A stretch of DNA of 64,000 nt from Flavobacterium araucananum (GTDB lineage: Bacteria; Bacteroidota; Bacteroidia; Flavobacteriales; Flavobacteriaceae), in assembly GCF_002222055.1 (NCBI RefSeq), contig NZ_MUGS01000005.1:249319-313318 (forward strand), given 5' to 3'. Positions 18,217 through 26,794 of the stretch are shown piece after piece. A model generated the notes under the pieces. It did no database searches. It was not told where the DNA came from and saw nothing but the letters and a program-made list of their open reading frames with translations. Position 1 is the stretch's first letter; the number at the start of each line of letters is the position of its first letter. The position numbers and the translations under genes were made by a program.

Positions 18217-19902
18217 TTGATTACAATTGATAGCATAAATAATTGGTTTGTTCACAATTTTGGCACCGTTACTTTAGAACAGGCTAAAAGTTGGTTTATA
18301 TACAATCCTGAAGAAAAACTACTGTTCAATACCGGGTTATTCTTAGGCTTATTTCTCGTTTTTTATTTTGTGTATGCCTTTTTACGCAAAACATTTTATT
18401 TGAGGCTAACATACGTTATTCTCTTTTCGCTTTTCTTTTATTATAAGTCAAGCGGAATTTACTTTTTGCTGTTGTTGCTGTCCTCGGTTGTAGATTACAG
18501 CCTGAGTCAAATTATTTATAAAGAAGCAAAAGACAGCCGAAAGAAAATTTATTTAGTCATCAGTGTAATTCTCAACTTGGGCTTACTGGGCTATTTTAAA
18601 TACATGAATTTTATGATTGTTACCTACAACGATATGTTTCACGGTAATTTTCAGCTTCATGATATTTTTCTTCCTGTGGGAATTTCGTTTTATACTTTCC
18701 AGTCCATGAGTTATATCATTGAGATTTACAGAGAAGAAATTAAGCCTACAAAAAATTATATCGAATATTTATTTTTCGTTTCCTTTTTCCCTCAGTTAGT
18801 TGCCGGACCAATTGTTCGGGCAAAAGACTTCCTGCCTCAGATTTATCAAAAATTAAACCTGACAAAGCAAGATGTAAACAATGCATTGTTCCTGATCATT
18901 GGCGGATTAATCAAGAAAACGGTAATCTCAAATTATATCTCGATAAACTTTGTTGATCGTGTTTTTGACACACCAATGAATTATACGTCATTCGAAAATT
19001 TAATGGCATCTTACGGATATGCTATTCAAATTTATTGTGACTTTTCCGGATATTCAGATATGGCAATCGGAATCGCTTTGTTATTAGGATTCAAATTACC
19101 AGCCAACTTTAGAACACCTTATAAATCAACCTCAATTACAGATTTCTGGAGAAGATGGCATATTTCGTTATCTACCTGGTTAAAAGATTTCTTGTACATT
19201 TCTATAGGCGGAAATCGTAAGGGAACATTTGCAGGGTTTTTATTTCCAAGTTTATTCTTTTTCGGGTTATTGCTTTGGGGAATCTCTAATACAAACGAAA
19301 GTTTTATTCCGCTTGCAATAGCAATTGGGGCAATCGTATTGTTTTCTTTAACATTTTTGCTTTCGCAAAAGAAACACCAGACATTGGTAACCAATTTCAA
19401 TTTGTTTACTACAATGCTTTTAGGCGGATTATGGCATGGTGCCGGAGCACAATTTATTATTTGGGGAGCATTGCACGGTCTGGCACTGGCGATTCATAAA
19501 ATTTTTATAGAATTTTTCCCTTCTAAAAACGAAGGCAAAGGTTCCGGTTTTTTATGGAAATTGTTCTCAATCGTAGTTACATTTCATTTCGTAGTTTTTT
19601 GCTGGATCTTTTTCCGTGCCAGAGATTTTGAAACGGCCTTGCAGGTAATCAACAATATTGGTCAGTTGACTTTTGAGCCGGATCATTGGCAAGCAATAGT
19701 ACTAGGATATAAAAATGTGTTTTTATTAATGCTTTTTGGATATGTATGGCATTTCCTGCCAGAAGTTTTTACCTCAAAAATGAAATTAGTTTTTGATAAA
19801 ACACCATTAATAGGAAAAGCAATTGTACTGGGATTTGTATACTGGATTGTTTACGCAACAGCAGTTGCCGGTTCACAGCCTTTTATTTATTTCCAGTTTT
19901 AA
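18217..19902 (+). CDS. MBOAT-family O-acyltransferase (AlgI/DltB-like)
   Basis: 561 aa polytopic membrane protein of the AlgI class, which moves acyl groups across the inner membrane for O-acetylation. Visible markers: LPVGISFYTFQSMSYIIEIY, FFPQLVAGPIVRAKDFLPQI, the WRRWHISLSTWLKDFLYI block, and GLWHGAGAQFIIWGALHG with the conserved histidines. Start codon is TTG at 18217, immediately after the previous stop; no ATG occurs in frame until deep inside the protein, so TTG is the likely true start. The partner SGNH proteins upstream would act as periplasmic acetyl acceptor or transferase. Confidence 0.88.
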   Translation: MITIDSINNWFVHNFGTVTLEQAKSWFIYNPEEKLLFNTGLFLGLFLVFYFVYAFLRKTFYLRLTYVILFSLFFYYKSSGIYFLLLLLSSVVDYSLSQIIYKEAKDSRKKIYLVISVILNLGLLGYFKYMNFMIVTYNDMFHGNFQLHDIFLPVGISFYTFQSMSYIIEIYREEIKPTKNYIEYLFFVSFFPQLVAGPIVRAKDFLPQIYQKLNLTKQDVNNALFLIIGGLIKKTVISNYISINFVDRVFDTPMNYTSFENLMASYGYAIQIYCDFSGYSDMAIGIALLLGFKLPANFRTPYKSTSITDFWRRWHISLSTWLKDFLYISIGGNRKGTFAGFLFPSLFFFGLLLWGISNTNESFIPLAIAIGAIVLFSLTFLLSQKKHQTLVTNFNLFTTMLLGGLWHGAGAQFIIWGALHGLALAIHKIFIEFFPSKNEGKGSGFLWKLFSIVVTFHFVVFCWIFFRARDFETALQVINNIGQLTFEPDHWQAIVLGYKNVFLLMLFGYVWHFLPEVFTSKMKLVFDKTPLIGKAIVLGFVYWIVYATAVAGSQPFIYFQF

Positions 19903-19929
19903 AAAAAAGGTTCAAAGGTTCATAGCCAC

Positions 19930-19972
19930 AAAGGCACAAAGGCGCAAAGTTTTTTCTTTGTGCCTTTTTTTA
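19930..19972 (+). terminator. Terminator of the SGNH-MBOAT operon
   Basis: AAAGGCACAAAGGCGCAAAG (19930-19949) can pair with CTTTGTGCCTTTTTT (from 19956), giving a GC-containing stem with a T-run. The 5' part also contains the AAGGTTCAAAGGTTC word seen in other gaps of this window. Confidence 0.75.
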
Positions 19973-20071
19973 TAATTTTTGCTCAAAGAAATTTAAAAAA
20001 GCAAATTTTGTGTCTTTGAGTCTTCGTGGCAAAACAAAACTCCGTGGTAAAAAATTGCGCTTAAATAAAAA

Positions 20072-20102
20072 TTGCCTGAAATATCTAATTAGATTATCTT
20101 TG
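20072..20102 (+). promoter_or_regulatory. ffh promoter
   Basis: TTG (20072-20074), 20-nt spacer, TATCTTTG (20095-20102): a full match to the Bacteroidota TTG/TAnnTTTG promoter, 22 nt before the ATG. Confidence 0.78.
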
Positions 20103-20124
20103 CACTTCAAATAAAGAAAAAATT

Positions 20125-21477
20125 ATGTTTGATAATTTAAGTGATAAGTTAGATAAAGCCTTCCATATATTAAAAGGACACGGTAAAATTACAGAAGTAA
20201 ACGTTGCCGATACCTTAAAAGAAGTTCGTCGTGCCTTACTTGATGCCGATGTTAACTTTAAAATTGCTAAAGATTTTACGACCAAAGTAAAAGAAAAAGC
20301 AATTGGTCAGGACGTTTTAACAACACTTCAGCCAGGACAATTATTGGTGAAGTTGGTAAAAGACGAACTAACAGAATTAATGGGTGGTGATGTTGCAGGA
20401 ATCAATCTTTCCGGAACTCCTAGTGTTATTTTGATGTCAGGACTTCAGGGTTCTGGTAAAACGACTTTCTCTGGTAAACTTGCCAACTTTTTAAAGACAA
20501 AGAAAAATAAAAAGCCACTTCTTGTAGCGTGTGATATCTACCGTCCTGCGGCGATTAATCAGTTGCATGTTGTTGGGGATCAAATAGGCGTTGAGGTATA
20601 CTCAGAGCCGGAAAATAAAAATCCTGTAGAAATTGCTCAAAACGCAATCAAACATGCAAAAGCAAATGGTTTTAATGTAGTTATTGTCGATACGGCTGGT
20701 CGTTTGGCAGTAGATCAGGAAATGATGGATGAAATTGCTCGTGTACATAAAGCAATCCAGCCACAGGAAACCTTGTTTGTTGTAGATGCAATGACAGGAC
20801 AAGATGCTGTAAATACAGCAAAAGCCTTCAACGATATCTTAAACTTTGATGGAGTTATTTTAACGAAGTTAGATGGTGATACACGTGGTGGAGCTGCAAT
20901 TTCGATTAAATCGGTTGTAAACAAACCAATCAAATTTGTAGGTACAGGCGAGAAGATGGAAGCAATTGATGTTTTCTATCCGGATCGTATGGCAGAGCGT
21001 ATCTTAGGTATGGGAGATGTTGTGTCTCTTGTAGAAAGAGCACAAGAACAATTTGACGAAGAAGAAGCCAGAAAACTTCAAAAGAAAATCGCTAAAAACG
21101 AATTCGGTTTTGATGATTTCTTAACTCAGATACAGCAAGTAAAAAAGATGGGTAATATGAAAGATCTGGTTGGGATGATACCGGGAGCTTCAAAAGCCAT
21201 GAAAGATGTAGAAATAGAAGATGATGCTTTTAAGCATATCGAAGCAATCATACATTCGATGACACCAATCGAAAGAAGCAAACCTGCCCTAATCGACGTA
21301 AAAAGGAAAGCCAGAATCGCTAAAGGTTCCGGAACCAAAGTCGAGCAAGTAAATCAGTTAATGAAGCAATTTGACCAAATGAGCAAAATGATGAAGATGA
21401 TGCAGGGTCCGGGCGGAAAAAACCTGATGAAAATGATGGGAGGCATGAAAGGAATGCCAGGCGGAATGCCGAGATAG
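20125..21477 (+). CDS. ffh: Signal recognition particle protein Ffh (SRP54)
   Basis: 450 aa. N domain (residues ~1-90), GTPase G domain with GLQGSGKTT (P-loop), DTAGRLAVD and TKLDGDTRGGA, and a Met-rich M domain (MKMMQGPGGKNLMKMMGG at the end) that binds signal peptides and 4.5S RNA. It pairs with FtsY to deliver membrane proteins to the translocon. Length is typical. Preceded by a well-formed promoter; folD follows 129 nt later with no clear terminator between. Confidence 0.97.
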   Translation: MFDNLSDKLDKAFHILKGHGKITEVNVADTLKEVRRALLDADVNFKIAKDFTTKVKEKAIGQDVLTTLQPGQLLVKLVKDELTELMGGDVAGINLSGTPSVILMSGLQGSGKTTFSGKLANFLKTKKNKKPLLVACDIYRPAAINQLHVVGDQIGVEVYSEPENKNPVEIAQNAIKHAKANGFNVVIVDTAGRLAVDQEMMDEIARVHKAIQPQETLFVVDAMTGQDAVNTAKAFNDILNFDGVILTKLDGDTRGGAAISIKSVVNKPIKFVGTGEKMEAIDVFYPDRMAERILGMGDVVSLVERAQEQFDEEEARKLQKKIAKNEFGFDDFLTQIQQVKKMGNMKDLVGMIPGASKAMKDVEIEDDAFKHIEAIIHSMTPIERSKPALIDVKRKARIAKGSGTKVEQVNQLMKQFDQMSKMMKMMQGPGGKNLMKMMGGMKGMPGGMPR

Positions 21478-21606
21478 AGAAAAATTTATTTAAGGTTTAA
21501 AGTTTCAAGTTGCTTGGAATTTTAGACCTTAAATTTTTTAATTATATTAATAATAGAGAAGCAGTTAACTTCTCACTTTTAACTCAAAACATTTAACTTA
21601 CAAGAA

Positions 21607-22491
21607 ATGCAACTACTAGACGGTAAAAAAACAGCTGAAGACATTAAAAACGAAATCGCAGCCGAAGTTCAATCCATAAAAGATGCCGGAGGAAAAGTAC
21701 CTCATTTGGCAGCCGTAATCGTGGGAACAAACGGAGCAAGTTTAACTTACGTAGGAAGTAAAGTAAAATCTTGTCAGCAAATAGGCTTCGATTCTACTTT
21801 GGTAAGTTTACCGGAAGATATTAGCGAAGAAGCTTTACTGGCAAAAATCAAAGAACTAAACGAAGATGACGATCTTGATGGTTTTATCGTACAACTGCCA
21901 TTGCCAAAACATATTGACGAGCAAAAGATTTTAATGGCGATTGATCCTGATAAAGATGTTGATGGATTTCACCCAACAAACTTCGGGAAAATGGCTCTGG
22001 AGATGGAAAGCTTTATTCCTGCAACACCATTTGGAATCATGCAATTACTAGAGCGTTACAAAGTAGAAACTGCCGGAAAACACACCGTTGTTATTGGTAG
22101 AAGCCATATTGTAGGCCGACCAATGAGTATTTTAATGAGTCGCAAAGGAAACCCTGGAGATTCGACCGTAACCTTAACACACAGCCGAACTAAAAATTTA
22201 GCCGAATTTACTAAAAATGCTGATATTATTATCACAGCTTTAGGCGTTCCTGAATTCTTAAAAGGAGATATGGTTAAAGACGGAGTTGTAATTGTAGATG
22301 TTGGAATTACGCGTGTAGAAGATACATCAAACTCAAAAGGTTATGTTATAAAAGGCGATGTTGATTTTGATGAAGTAAGTAAAAAAGCATCCTATATTAC
22401 GCCAGTTCCTGGTGGAGTAGGACCAATGACAATCGCGATGTTGCTTAAAAACACACTTCTCGCCAGAAAAATGAGAAGTGTCAAAAAATAA
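21607..22491 (+). CDS. folD: Bifunctional methylenetetrahydrofolate dehydrogenase/cyclohydrolase FolD
   Basis: 294 aa, the usual length. Converts 5,10-methylene-THF to 10-formyl-THF using NADP. Visible: YVGSKVKSC (catalytic YxxxK lysine), [21 protein letters not shown], the Rossmann segment [17 protein letters not shown] and [16 protein letters not shown] near the C-terminus. Starts at ATG 21607, 129 nt after ffh on the same strand; could be co-transcribed with it. Confidence 0.96.
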   Translation: MQLLDGKKTAEDIKNEIAAEVQSIKDAGGKVPHLAAVIVGTNGASLTYVGSKVKSCQQIGFDSTLVSLPEDISEEALLAKIKELNEDDDLDGFIVQLPLPKHIDEQKILMAIDPDKDVDGFHPTNFGKMALEMESFIPATPFGIMQLLERYKVETAGKHTVVIGRSHIVGRPMSILMSRKGNPGDSTVTLTHSRTKNLAEFTKNADIIITALGVPEFLKGDMVKDGVVIVDVGITRVEDTSNSKGYVIKGDVDFDEVSKKASYITPVPGGVGPMTIAMLLKNTLLARKMRSVKK

Positions 22492-22511
22492 TTTTTTCCA
22501 AAATAAATACA

Positions 22512-22548
22512 ACCAAAGCCTATTCAATCGAGTAGGCTTTATTGGTTT
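22512..22548 (+). terminator. Terminator downstream of folD
   Basis: ACCAAAGCCTA and TAGGCTTTATTGGT form a stem around TTCAATCGAG (core arms 22515-22522 and 22533-22540). The T-run is short. Confidence 0.7.
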
Positions 22549-22603
22549 ATATACTCTGGACGGACTATCCCTCCCGCAACTTTGCGTTAATAAAATATCT
22601 ATT

Positions 22604-22630
22604 CCTGCAAGGTTTTAAAAACCTTGCAGG
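22604..22630. repeat. Perfect 13-bp inverted repeat
   Basis: CCTGCAAGGTTTT (22604-22616) and AAAACCTTGCAGG (22618-22630) with a single central A. Could be a second terminator for folD or a dispersed palindrome. Confidence 0.8.
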
Positions 22631-22775
22631 TTTGTATTGTTTAGTAATGAATTAATGGAGTGTAGTCCCTACGGGACAAAAGACTATTGGATAATTATTT
22701 TTTACCAATATGTAATCTCTCCTAGATAGTCCGATAGGTATTATTGGTAGAAAGTAAAATAAATTATCGCTTCAA

Positions 22776-23045
22776 ATATTTAATTTCCAGAAAAAACTTC
22801 GTTAAGAGTTACAGGTTGGCAGGAAAAGATATTTAGCCAACCCTGCAAATATCCCGATGGGATTAATGTAATAAAATCCCCTCGGGATTGTATATTTATA
22901 GAGATTCATTAATCATGTTTGTCAGAACCCCATTGGGGTGATATAGAAATGTCCATATTTAATTTCCAGAAAATACTCCGCTAGGAGTTACAGGTTGGTA
23001 GCTAAAATATATATTGCGAACCCCACAAATATCCCGTAGGGATTA
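22776..23045. repeat. Two ~90-bp direct repeats with CCC-GGG palindromes
   Basis: Copies at 22776-22865 and 22955-23045 both run ATATTTAATTTCCAGAAAA..., then GAGTTACAGGTTGG, then CAAATATCCCG(A/T)(T/A)GGGATTA. Between and around them are more short palindromes (TCCCCTCGGGA near 22878, ACCCCATTGGGGT near 22927, GTCCCTACGGGAC near 22664). They fill most of the 658-bp gap after folD. No ORF or known RNA family recognised. Confidence 0.75.
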
Positions 23046-23100
23046 TACATTTTAGATACAACCGATCTATTAAACGAAATAAAAAAATCAACATTTACAC

Positions 23101-23147
23101 TTGTCAATTCAAAATAAAACATAACTTTGCAGGACAAAGTACTTTTA
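23101..23147 (+). promoter_or_regulatory. Promoter plus ACTTTG-N5-CAAAGT operator of the 23-25 kb group
   Basis: TTG (23101-23103), 18-nt spacer, TAACTTTG (23122-23129) gives a good promoter. The -7 element overlaps ACTTTG (23124-23129)-N5-CAAAGT (23135-23140) followed by ACTTTTA (23141-23147). The same palindrome and trailing heptamer recur upstream of the third gene of this group (24087-24110). Binding here would block transcription start; the winged-helix protein encoded in the group is the natural candidate. Confidence 0.7.
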
Positions 23148-23149
23148 TT

Positions 23150-23764
23150 ATGAATCAGAAGCACCAAGAAGATTTAGCCCATATTCGTTCCATGATGGAG
23201 CGTTCTTCAAGATTTATATCCTTAAGTGGACTCTCAGGAGTTTTTGCGGGACTGTCAGCATTGGTTGGCGGATTGTATGTTTATGAATTGTTTAAAGCTA
23301 ACGGTATTGAGTATTTTGGCGGAGAGTATAGCACGATTCCTGCCAGTTTAGTATCTCACTTGTTTTTTACCGGTCTGATCATTTTGGCTTTTGCTTTTAT
23401 TTTTGGACTTACTTTTACGATACGAAAAAGTAGAAAATATGACTTACCAATCTGGACTTCTGCTACAAAAAATATGCTGTTTAATCTAGCCTTTCCATTA
23501 TTGGTGGGAGGTTTATTTTGTTTAGGACTTTTGTATCACAACATATACGGTTTAATAGCTCCAACGACTTTAATTTTCTATGGTTTAGCACTTGTAAATG
23601 CAGAGAAATTTACGTTTTCGGATATTAAGTATCTGGGGTTTTGCGAACTTATTTTAGGATTTATTTCTCTGTTTTATATCGGATATGGTTTGGTTTTTTG
23701 GATCGTCGGATTTGGTATTTTGCATATCTTATACGGATTAATAATGTTCAAAAAATATAAATAA
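23150..23764 (+). CDS. Polytopic membrane protein of unknown function
   Basis: 204 aa with about five to six hydrophobic segments (for example LFFTGLIILAFAFIFGLTFT and LAFPLLVGGLFCLGLLY) and a cytoplasmic N-terminus starting MNQKHQEDLAHIRSMMERSS. Not recognised beyond that. It is the first gene of a small operon; 8 nt separate it from a winged-helix regulator. The ATG lies 21 nt after the -7 element. Such membrane protein plus small wHTH pairs are known in Flavobacteria, but the signal they respond to is unknown. Confidence 0.75.
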   Translation: MNQKHQEDLAHIRSMMERSSRFISLSGLSGVFAGLSALVGGLYVYELFKANGIEYFGGEYSTIPASLVSHLFFTGLIILAFAFIFGLTFTIRKSRKYDLPIWTSATKNMLFNLAFPLLVGGLFCLGLLYHNIYGLIAPTTLIFYGLALVNAEKFTFSDIKYLGFCELILGFISLFYIGYGLVFWIVGFGILHILYGLIMFKKYK

Positions 23765-23772
23765 TCCACGCA

Positions 23773-24063
23773 ATGGGAATCATTGATAAACTAAATAAAG
23801 ATTTTGAAAGCCGCGTTAGATTGGGTATAATGTCCGTTCTGATGGTCAATGAATGGATTGATTTTACTGAAATGAAAAATCTTCTCAATATAACAGATGG
23901 TAATTTAGCCAGTCATTCCTCAGCACTTGAAAAATCAGAATATATAGAGATTAAAAAGGAGTTTGTAGGCAAAAAGCCCAAAACATCTTATCAGGTTACC
24001 CCAAGAGGACGTGCGGCCTTTAAAGAACACCTTTCGTATCTGGAAAAATTAATGAAATCGTAA
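23773..24063 (+). CDS. Small winged-helix transcriptional regulator (HTH_34/MarR-like)
   Basis: 96 aa, essentially one winged-helix domain: MNEWIDFTEMKNLLNITDGNLA-type recognition region (residues ~30-52), and a wing with KKPKTSYQVTPRGRAAFKEH. This matches the short HTH_34 group. The upstream membrane-protein gene ends 8 nt before its ATG, so the two are one operon. The palindrome ACTTTG-N5-CAAAGT at both promoters of the group suggests autoregulation as a dimer; this is inferred. No ligand-binding domain is present, so the cue may come from the neighbouring membrane protein. Confidence 0.85.
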   Translation: MGIIDKLNKDFESRVRLGIMSVLMVNEWIDFTEMKNLLNITDGNLASHSSALEKSEYIEIKKEFVGKKPKTSYQVTPRGRAAFKEHLSYLEKLMKS

Positions 24064-24086
24064 AGACTATATTTTTTTATCTAAAT

Positions 24087-24110
24087 ACTTTGAAACACAA
24101 AGTACTTTTA
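24087..24110 (+). promoter_or_regulatory. Second copy of the ACTTTG-N5-CAAAGT operator
   Basis: ACTTTG (24087-24092), AAACA, CAAAGT (24098-24103), then ACTTTTA (24104-24110). Identical arms, spacer length and trailing heptamer to the site at 23124-23147. It overlaps an imperfect -7 element (ATACTTTG) and lies ~90 nt upstream of the DUF4153-like gene. Confidence 0.7.
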
Positions 24111-24122
24111 AAATTAAAAATC

Positions 24123-24164
24123 ATGAAATTGCCCTTGGAAGATTGTAGCATAAAAAGGCGATAA
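24123..24164 (+). other. 13-codon ORF in the leader of the DUF4153-like gene
   Basis: ATG at 24123 opens MKLPLEDCSIKRR and stops at 24162-24164. Too short to judge; it could be a leader peptide or chance. Confidence 0.2.
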
Positions 24165-24198
24165 CAGATTCAATGTCTAATAAATAAATTAAATAAAC

Positions 24199-25584
24199 AT
24201 GAAAAAACATCAGATTATTCTAGCTTGCAGTATAATTTTTACACTGCTTTTTTACAAGGAATCAGTAGGAGTAAACCTTTCTATTTTTGCACTTTTATTA
24301 ACGGGTCTCATTTGTTATTCCTTTCAGGATCGGTTTACTCAAAGATCTCATTTGATCTTAGTTGTAACTTCGGTTTTGTCCTGCCTGGCATTTGCTTGGT
24401 ATGGTGATTTTGTTTCCTTTTTGGCTTTGTCAATGTCGGTTCTCATTTTGCAATTTAAAACACAGGAATCAGAGCTTAAAGTAATACATGTTTTTCCGTT
24501 GGTATTCTTAAATGCAATTAGCTCTGTGGGTCGTATTTTTGTATTTAGTCAATGGCTTCCGGAAAAAAGAATTCACAATAATTTTGCTAAAAAGCTGGTT
24601 GCTTATTTTGTTATTCCAGCGATTTTTATTGTTGTTTTTTTTGCTGCCTATTCTTTTGGAAGCACTCATTTTTTGTCATTACTAACAGATTATACCTTAG
24701 ATCTTGATATTATAGAAGTTATCGTTATAGGAATACTTGGTTTTTATATTTCATTTAGTTTCTGGAATTACTGGGTGCCGGATATTTGTTATGATAAAAA
24801 TGCTTTGCTGAATAATGATTTTGATACTGGAGCCGAAATTAAAAATCAAAATACATTTTCGTTTCTTGATCTTGACTTCGAACGAAAAAGTGGTGAAATC
24901 ACTTTAATACTGCTCAATTTTATGCTTCTGATTTTTATTATAACCTACAATTACGAACAATTTTTTGAAGCAAAAACTACATCAAACTTAAGCGCAGATA
25001 CTCACGAGAGAGTAAATTCAGTTATCTTTTCGATAGTAATGGCGGTTGGATTAATTTTATTCTACTTTAAAGGAGGATTTAATTTTGATAAAAAAGCAGT
25101 GTGGCTTAAAAAATTAGCCAAAATTTGGATTGTCTTAAATGGTCTTTTAATTTTAAGTACGATCATTAAAAACTCAGAATATATTTCAGTTTTCGGATTA
25201 ACCTACAAACGATTAGGAGTTTATGCTTTTCTGATTTTGGCGATTATAGGTTTAGTTTTTGTTTTTCTTAAAATTATGAAACAAAAAACAAATGCTTATT
25301 TGGCAAATCAAATGGTATGGTATTTTTATGGAACAGTTTTATTGTGCAGTTTTGTAAATTGGGGAAACCTGATTACCAATTACAATATCTCAGTAAACAA
25401 ATCTGTAGAGCCTGAATTTTTGAGCAATTTGAATTTTAATGATGAAGTGCGAAAAGAATATTTTTCAAAAAATCATTTAGATGGTAAATTGATCGAAAGT
25501 TATAGAGAAGAAGAAATTAAGCAATATCAATACAAATCATTTCTCTCGAAAGCGTTGTATTATGATTTTGTAAATAATAAATAA
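24199..25584 (+). CDS. DUF4153/DUF4173-like polytopic membrane protein
   Basis: 461 aa with around ten hydrophobic segments and little charged sequence until a soluble C-terminal tail (residues ~410-461, YFSKNHLDGKLIESYREEEI). The overall plan, with a long central membrane region and segments such as YFKGGFNFDKKAVWLKKLAKIWIV, agrees with DUF4153/DUF4173 proteins, whose function is not established. It has its own copy of the operator found before the first gene of the group, so it is probably controlled by the same winged-helix regulator. It ends at a strong terminator. Confidence 0.7.
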   Translation: MKKHQIILACSIIFTLLFYKESVGVNLSIFALLLTGLICYSFQDRFTQRSHLILVVTSVLSCLAFAWYGDFVSFLALSMSVLILQFKTQESELKVIHVFPLVFLNAISSVGRIFVFSQWLPEKRIHNNFAKKLVAYFVIPAIFIVVFFAAYSFGSTHFLSLLTDYTLDLDIIEVIVIGILGFYISFSFWNYWVPDICYDKNALLNNDFDTGAEIKNQNTFSFLDLDFERKSGEITLILLNFMLLIFIITYNYEQFFEAKTTSNLSADTHERVNSVIFSIVMAVGLILFYFKGGFNFDKKAVWLKKLAKIWIVLNGLLILSTIIKNSEYISVFGLTYKRLGVYAFLILAIIGLVFVFLKIMKQKTNAYLANQMVWYFYGTVLLCSFVNWGNLITNYNISVNKSVEPEFLSNLNFNDEVRKEYFSKNHLDGKLIESYREEEIKQYQYKSFLSKALYYDFVNNK

Positions 25585-25596
25585 AAGTTTACTGAT

Positions 25597-25633
25597 AAAA
25601 CCGTCTTAATATTTTATGAAGACGGTTTTTTAA
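25597..25633 (+). terminator. Terminator after the DUF4153-like gene
   Basis: AAAACCGTCTT (25597-25607) pairs with AAGACGGTTTT (25619-25629), followed by T. Confidence 0.88.
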
Positions 25634-25677
25634 TGTCTAATTATTGTTTTAAAGTTTCGGGTTTTAAAAATAAAGGA

Positions 25678-25685
25678 TACTTTTG
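25678..25685 (+). promoter_or_regulatory. Candidate corA -7 element
   Basis: TACTTTTG fits TAnnTTTG. The resulting 5' leader of ~80 nt contains the 10-codon ORF at 25710-25742. The -33 region is not clear. Confidence 0.5.
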
Positions 25686-25709
25686 CAGCACCTAAAAAAA
25701 ACTTCTCCA

Positions 25710-25742
25710 ATGGACGATTATTATTCGTTAGTATTAAATTAA
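25710..25742 (+). other. 10-codon leader ORF upstream of corA
   Basis: ATG at 25710 encodes MDDYYSLVLN followed by TAA at 25740-25742, 28 nt before the corA ATG. It lies inside the expected transcript. Enterobacterial corA and mgtA carry regulatory leader peptides, so a similar device is conceivable, but nothing beyond position supports it. Confidence 0.3.
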
Positions 25743-25770
25743 AGTAGCTTTTTGAATTTTTCAAATTGCT

Positions 25771-26721
25771 ATGATAAAACCCTGCAATTTTGAAATGAAA
25801 GCCTTTTACAAAAACAACAACGGATTAATCGAGACAAAAGAATGGACTCCAAACTGCTGGATTAGCATTGAATCTCCTTCAGAAACAGAAAAAAAATACT
25901 TGCTCGAAGAACTTCAAATTCCGGAAGCCTTTTATAATGATATTGAAGATATCGACGAGAGACCCCGCATGGAGTCTGAAGACGGCTGGAATTTGTTTAT
26001 CATGCGTGTGCCTATAAAAAGTAATGATATAAAACTACCTTTTCAAACCATTCCGATTGGTTTAATTTTTAAAGAGGATGTTTGTGTGACCATTAGTTTT
26101 TATAAGACAGAAATAATTACTGATTTTGTACAATATACCAAGCGAAAAAACATCAGTATAAAAGACAACCTCGATCTGGTTTTAAGATTACTACTATCAT
26201 CAAGTGTTTGGTATTTAAAGTATCTGAAACAAATTAATCAAAAGATAAAATTAGCCGAAGACAATTTGGAGAAATCCATTAAAAATGAAGAATTGCAGGC
26301 ACTTTTGCAAATAGAAAAATGTCTGGTATTTTTTATTACCTCTTTAAAAGGAAACGATGTTTTGTTTCACCGAATCAAAAATATAAAAGCCCAGAGAGAA
26401 AACTTTGATCAGGATTTATTAGAAGATGTTGATATAGAACTAAGTCAGGCACAAGATACAGCAAATATTTACAGCAATATCTTGACTGGAATGATGGATG
26501 CTTATGCATCAGTAATTTCGAATAATATGAATAATATAATGAAGCAAATGACTTCGATTTCTATTATTTTAATGATCCCGACTTTAATTGCCAGTTTGTA
26601 CGGAATGAACGTCCCTAATGGTTTAGAAGAAAGTAAGTATGGAATCTGGATTTTACTTCTAATATCAGTAACGCTGTCTTCTGTAGGTGTCTTTTTGTTT
26701 AAAAGAAGAAGATGGTTTTAA
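25771..26721 (+). CDS. corA: CorA-family divalent metal ion transporter
   Basis: 316 aa, usual CorA length. Large cytoplasmic N-terminal domain with DIDERPRMESEDGWNLFIMR, a long helical region, and two C-terminal membrane helices with the signature YGMNVP (residues ~287-292) that forms the selectivity loop, ending in the basic RRRWF. CorA channels carry Mg2+ (also Co2+, Ni2+). Monocistronic between two terminators. A few family members carry Zn2+; the GMN motif favours Mg2+ but does not prove it. Confidence 0.93.
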   Translation: MIKPCNFEMKAFYKNNNGLIETKEWTPNCWISIESPSETEKKYLLEELQIPEAFYNDIEDIDERPRMESEDGWNLFIMRVPIKSNDIKLPFQTIPIGLIFKEDVCVTISFYKTEIITDFVQYTKRKNISIKDNLDLVLRLLLSSSVWYLKYLKQINQKIKLAEDNLEKSIKNEELQALLQIEKCLVFFITSLKGNDVLFHRIKNIKAQRENFDQDLLEDVDIELSQAQDTANIYSNILTGMMDAYASVISNNMNNIMKQMTSISIILMIPTLIASLYGMNVPNGLEESKYGIWILLLISVTLSSVGVFLFKRRRWF

Positions 26722-26742
26722 TGATACAATGTTTTACCACAA

Positions 26743-26780
26743 AAAAAATTCCCTTTCGTTTTGGCAAAAGGGAATTTTTT
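26743..26780. terminator. Bidirectional terminator between corA and rluF
   Basis: AAAAAATTCCCTTT (26743-26756) pairs with AAAGGGAATTTTTT (26767-26780). Confidence 0.9.
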
Positions 26781-26794
26781 TATGGAGCACTTAT

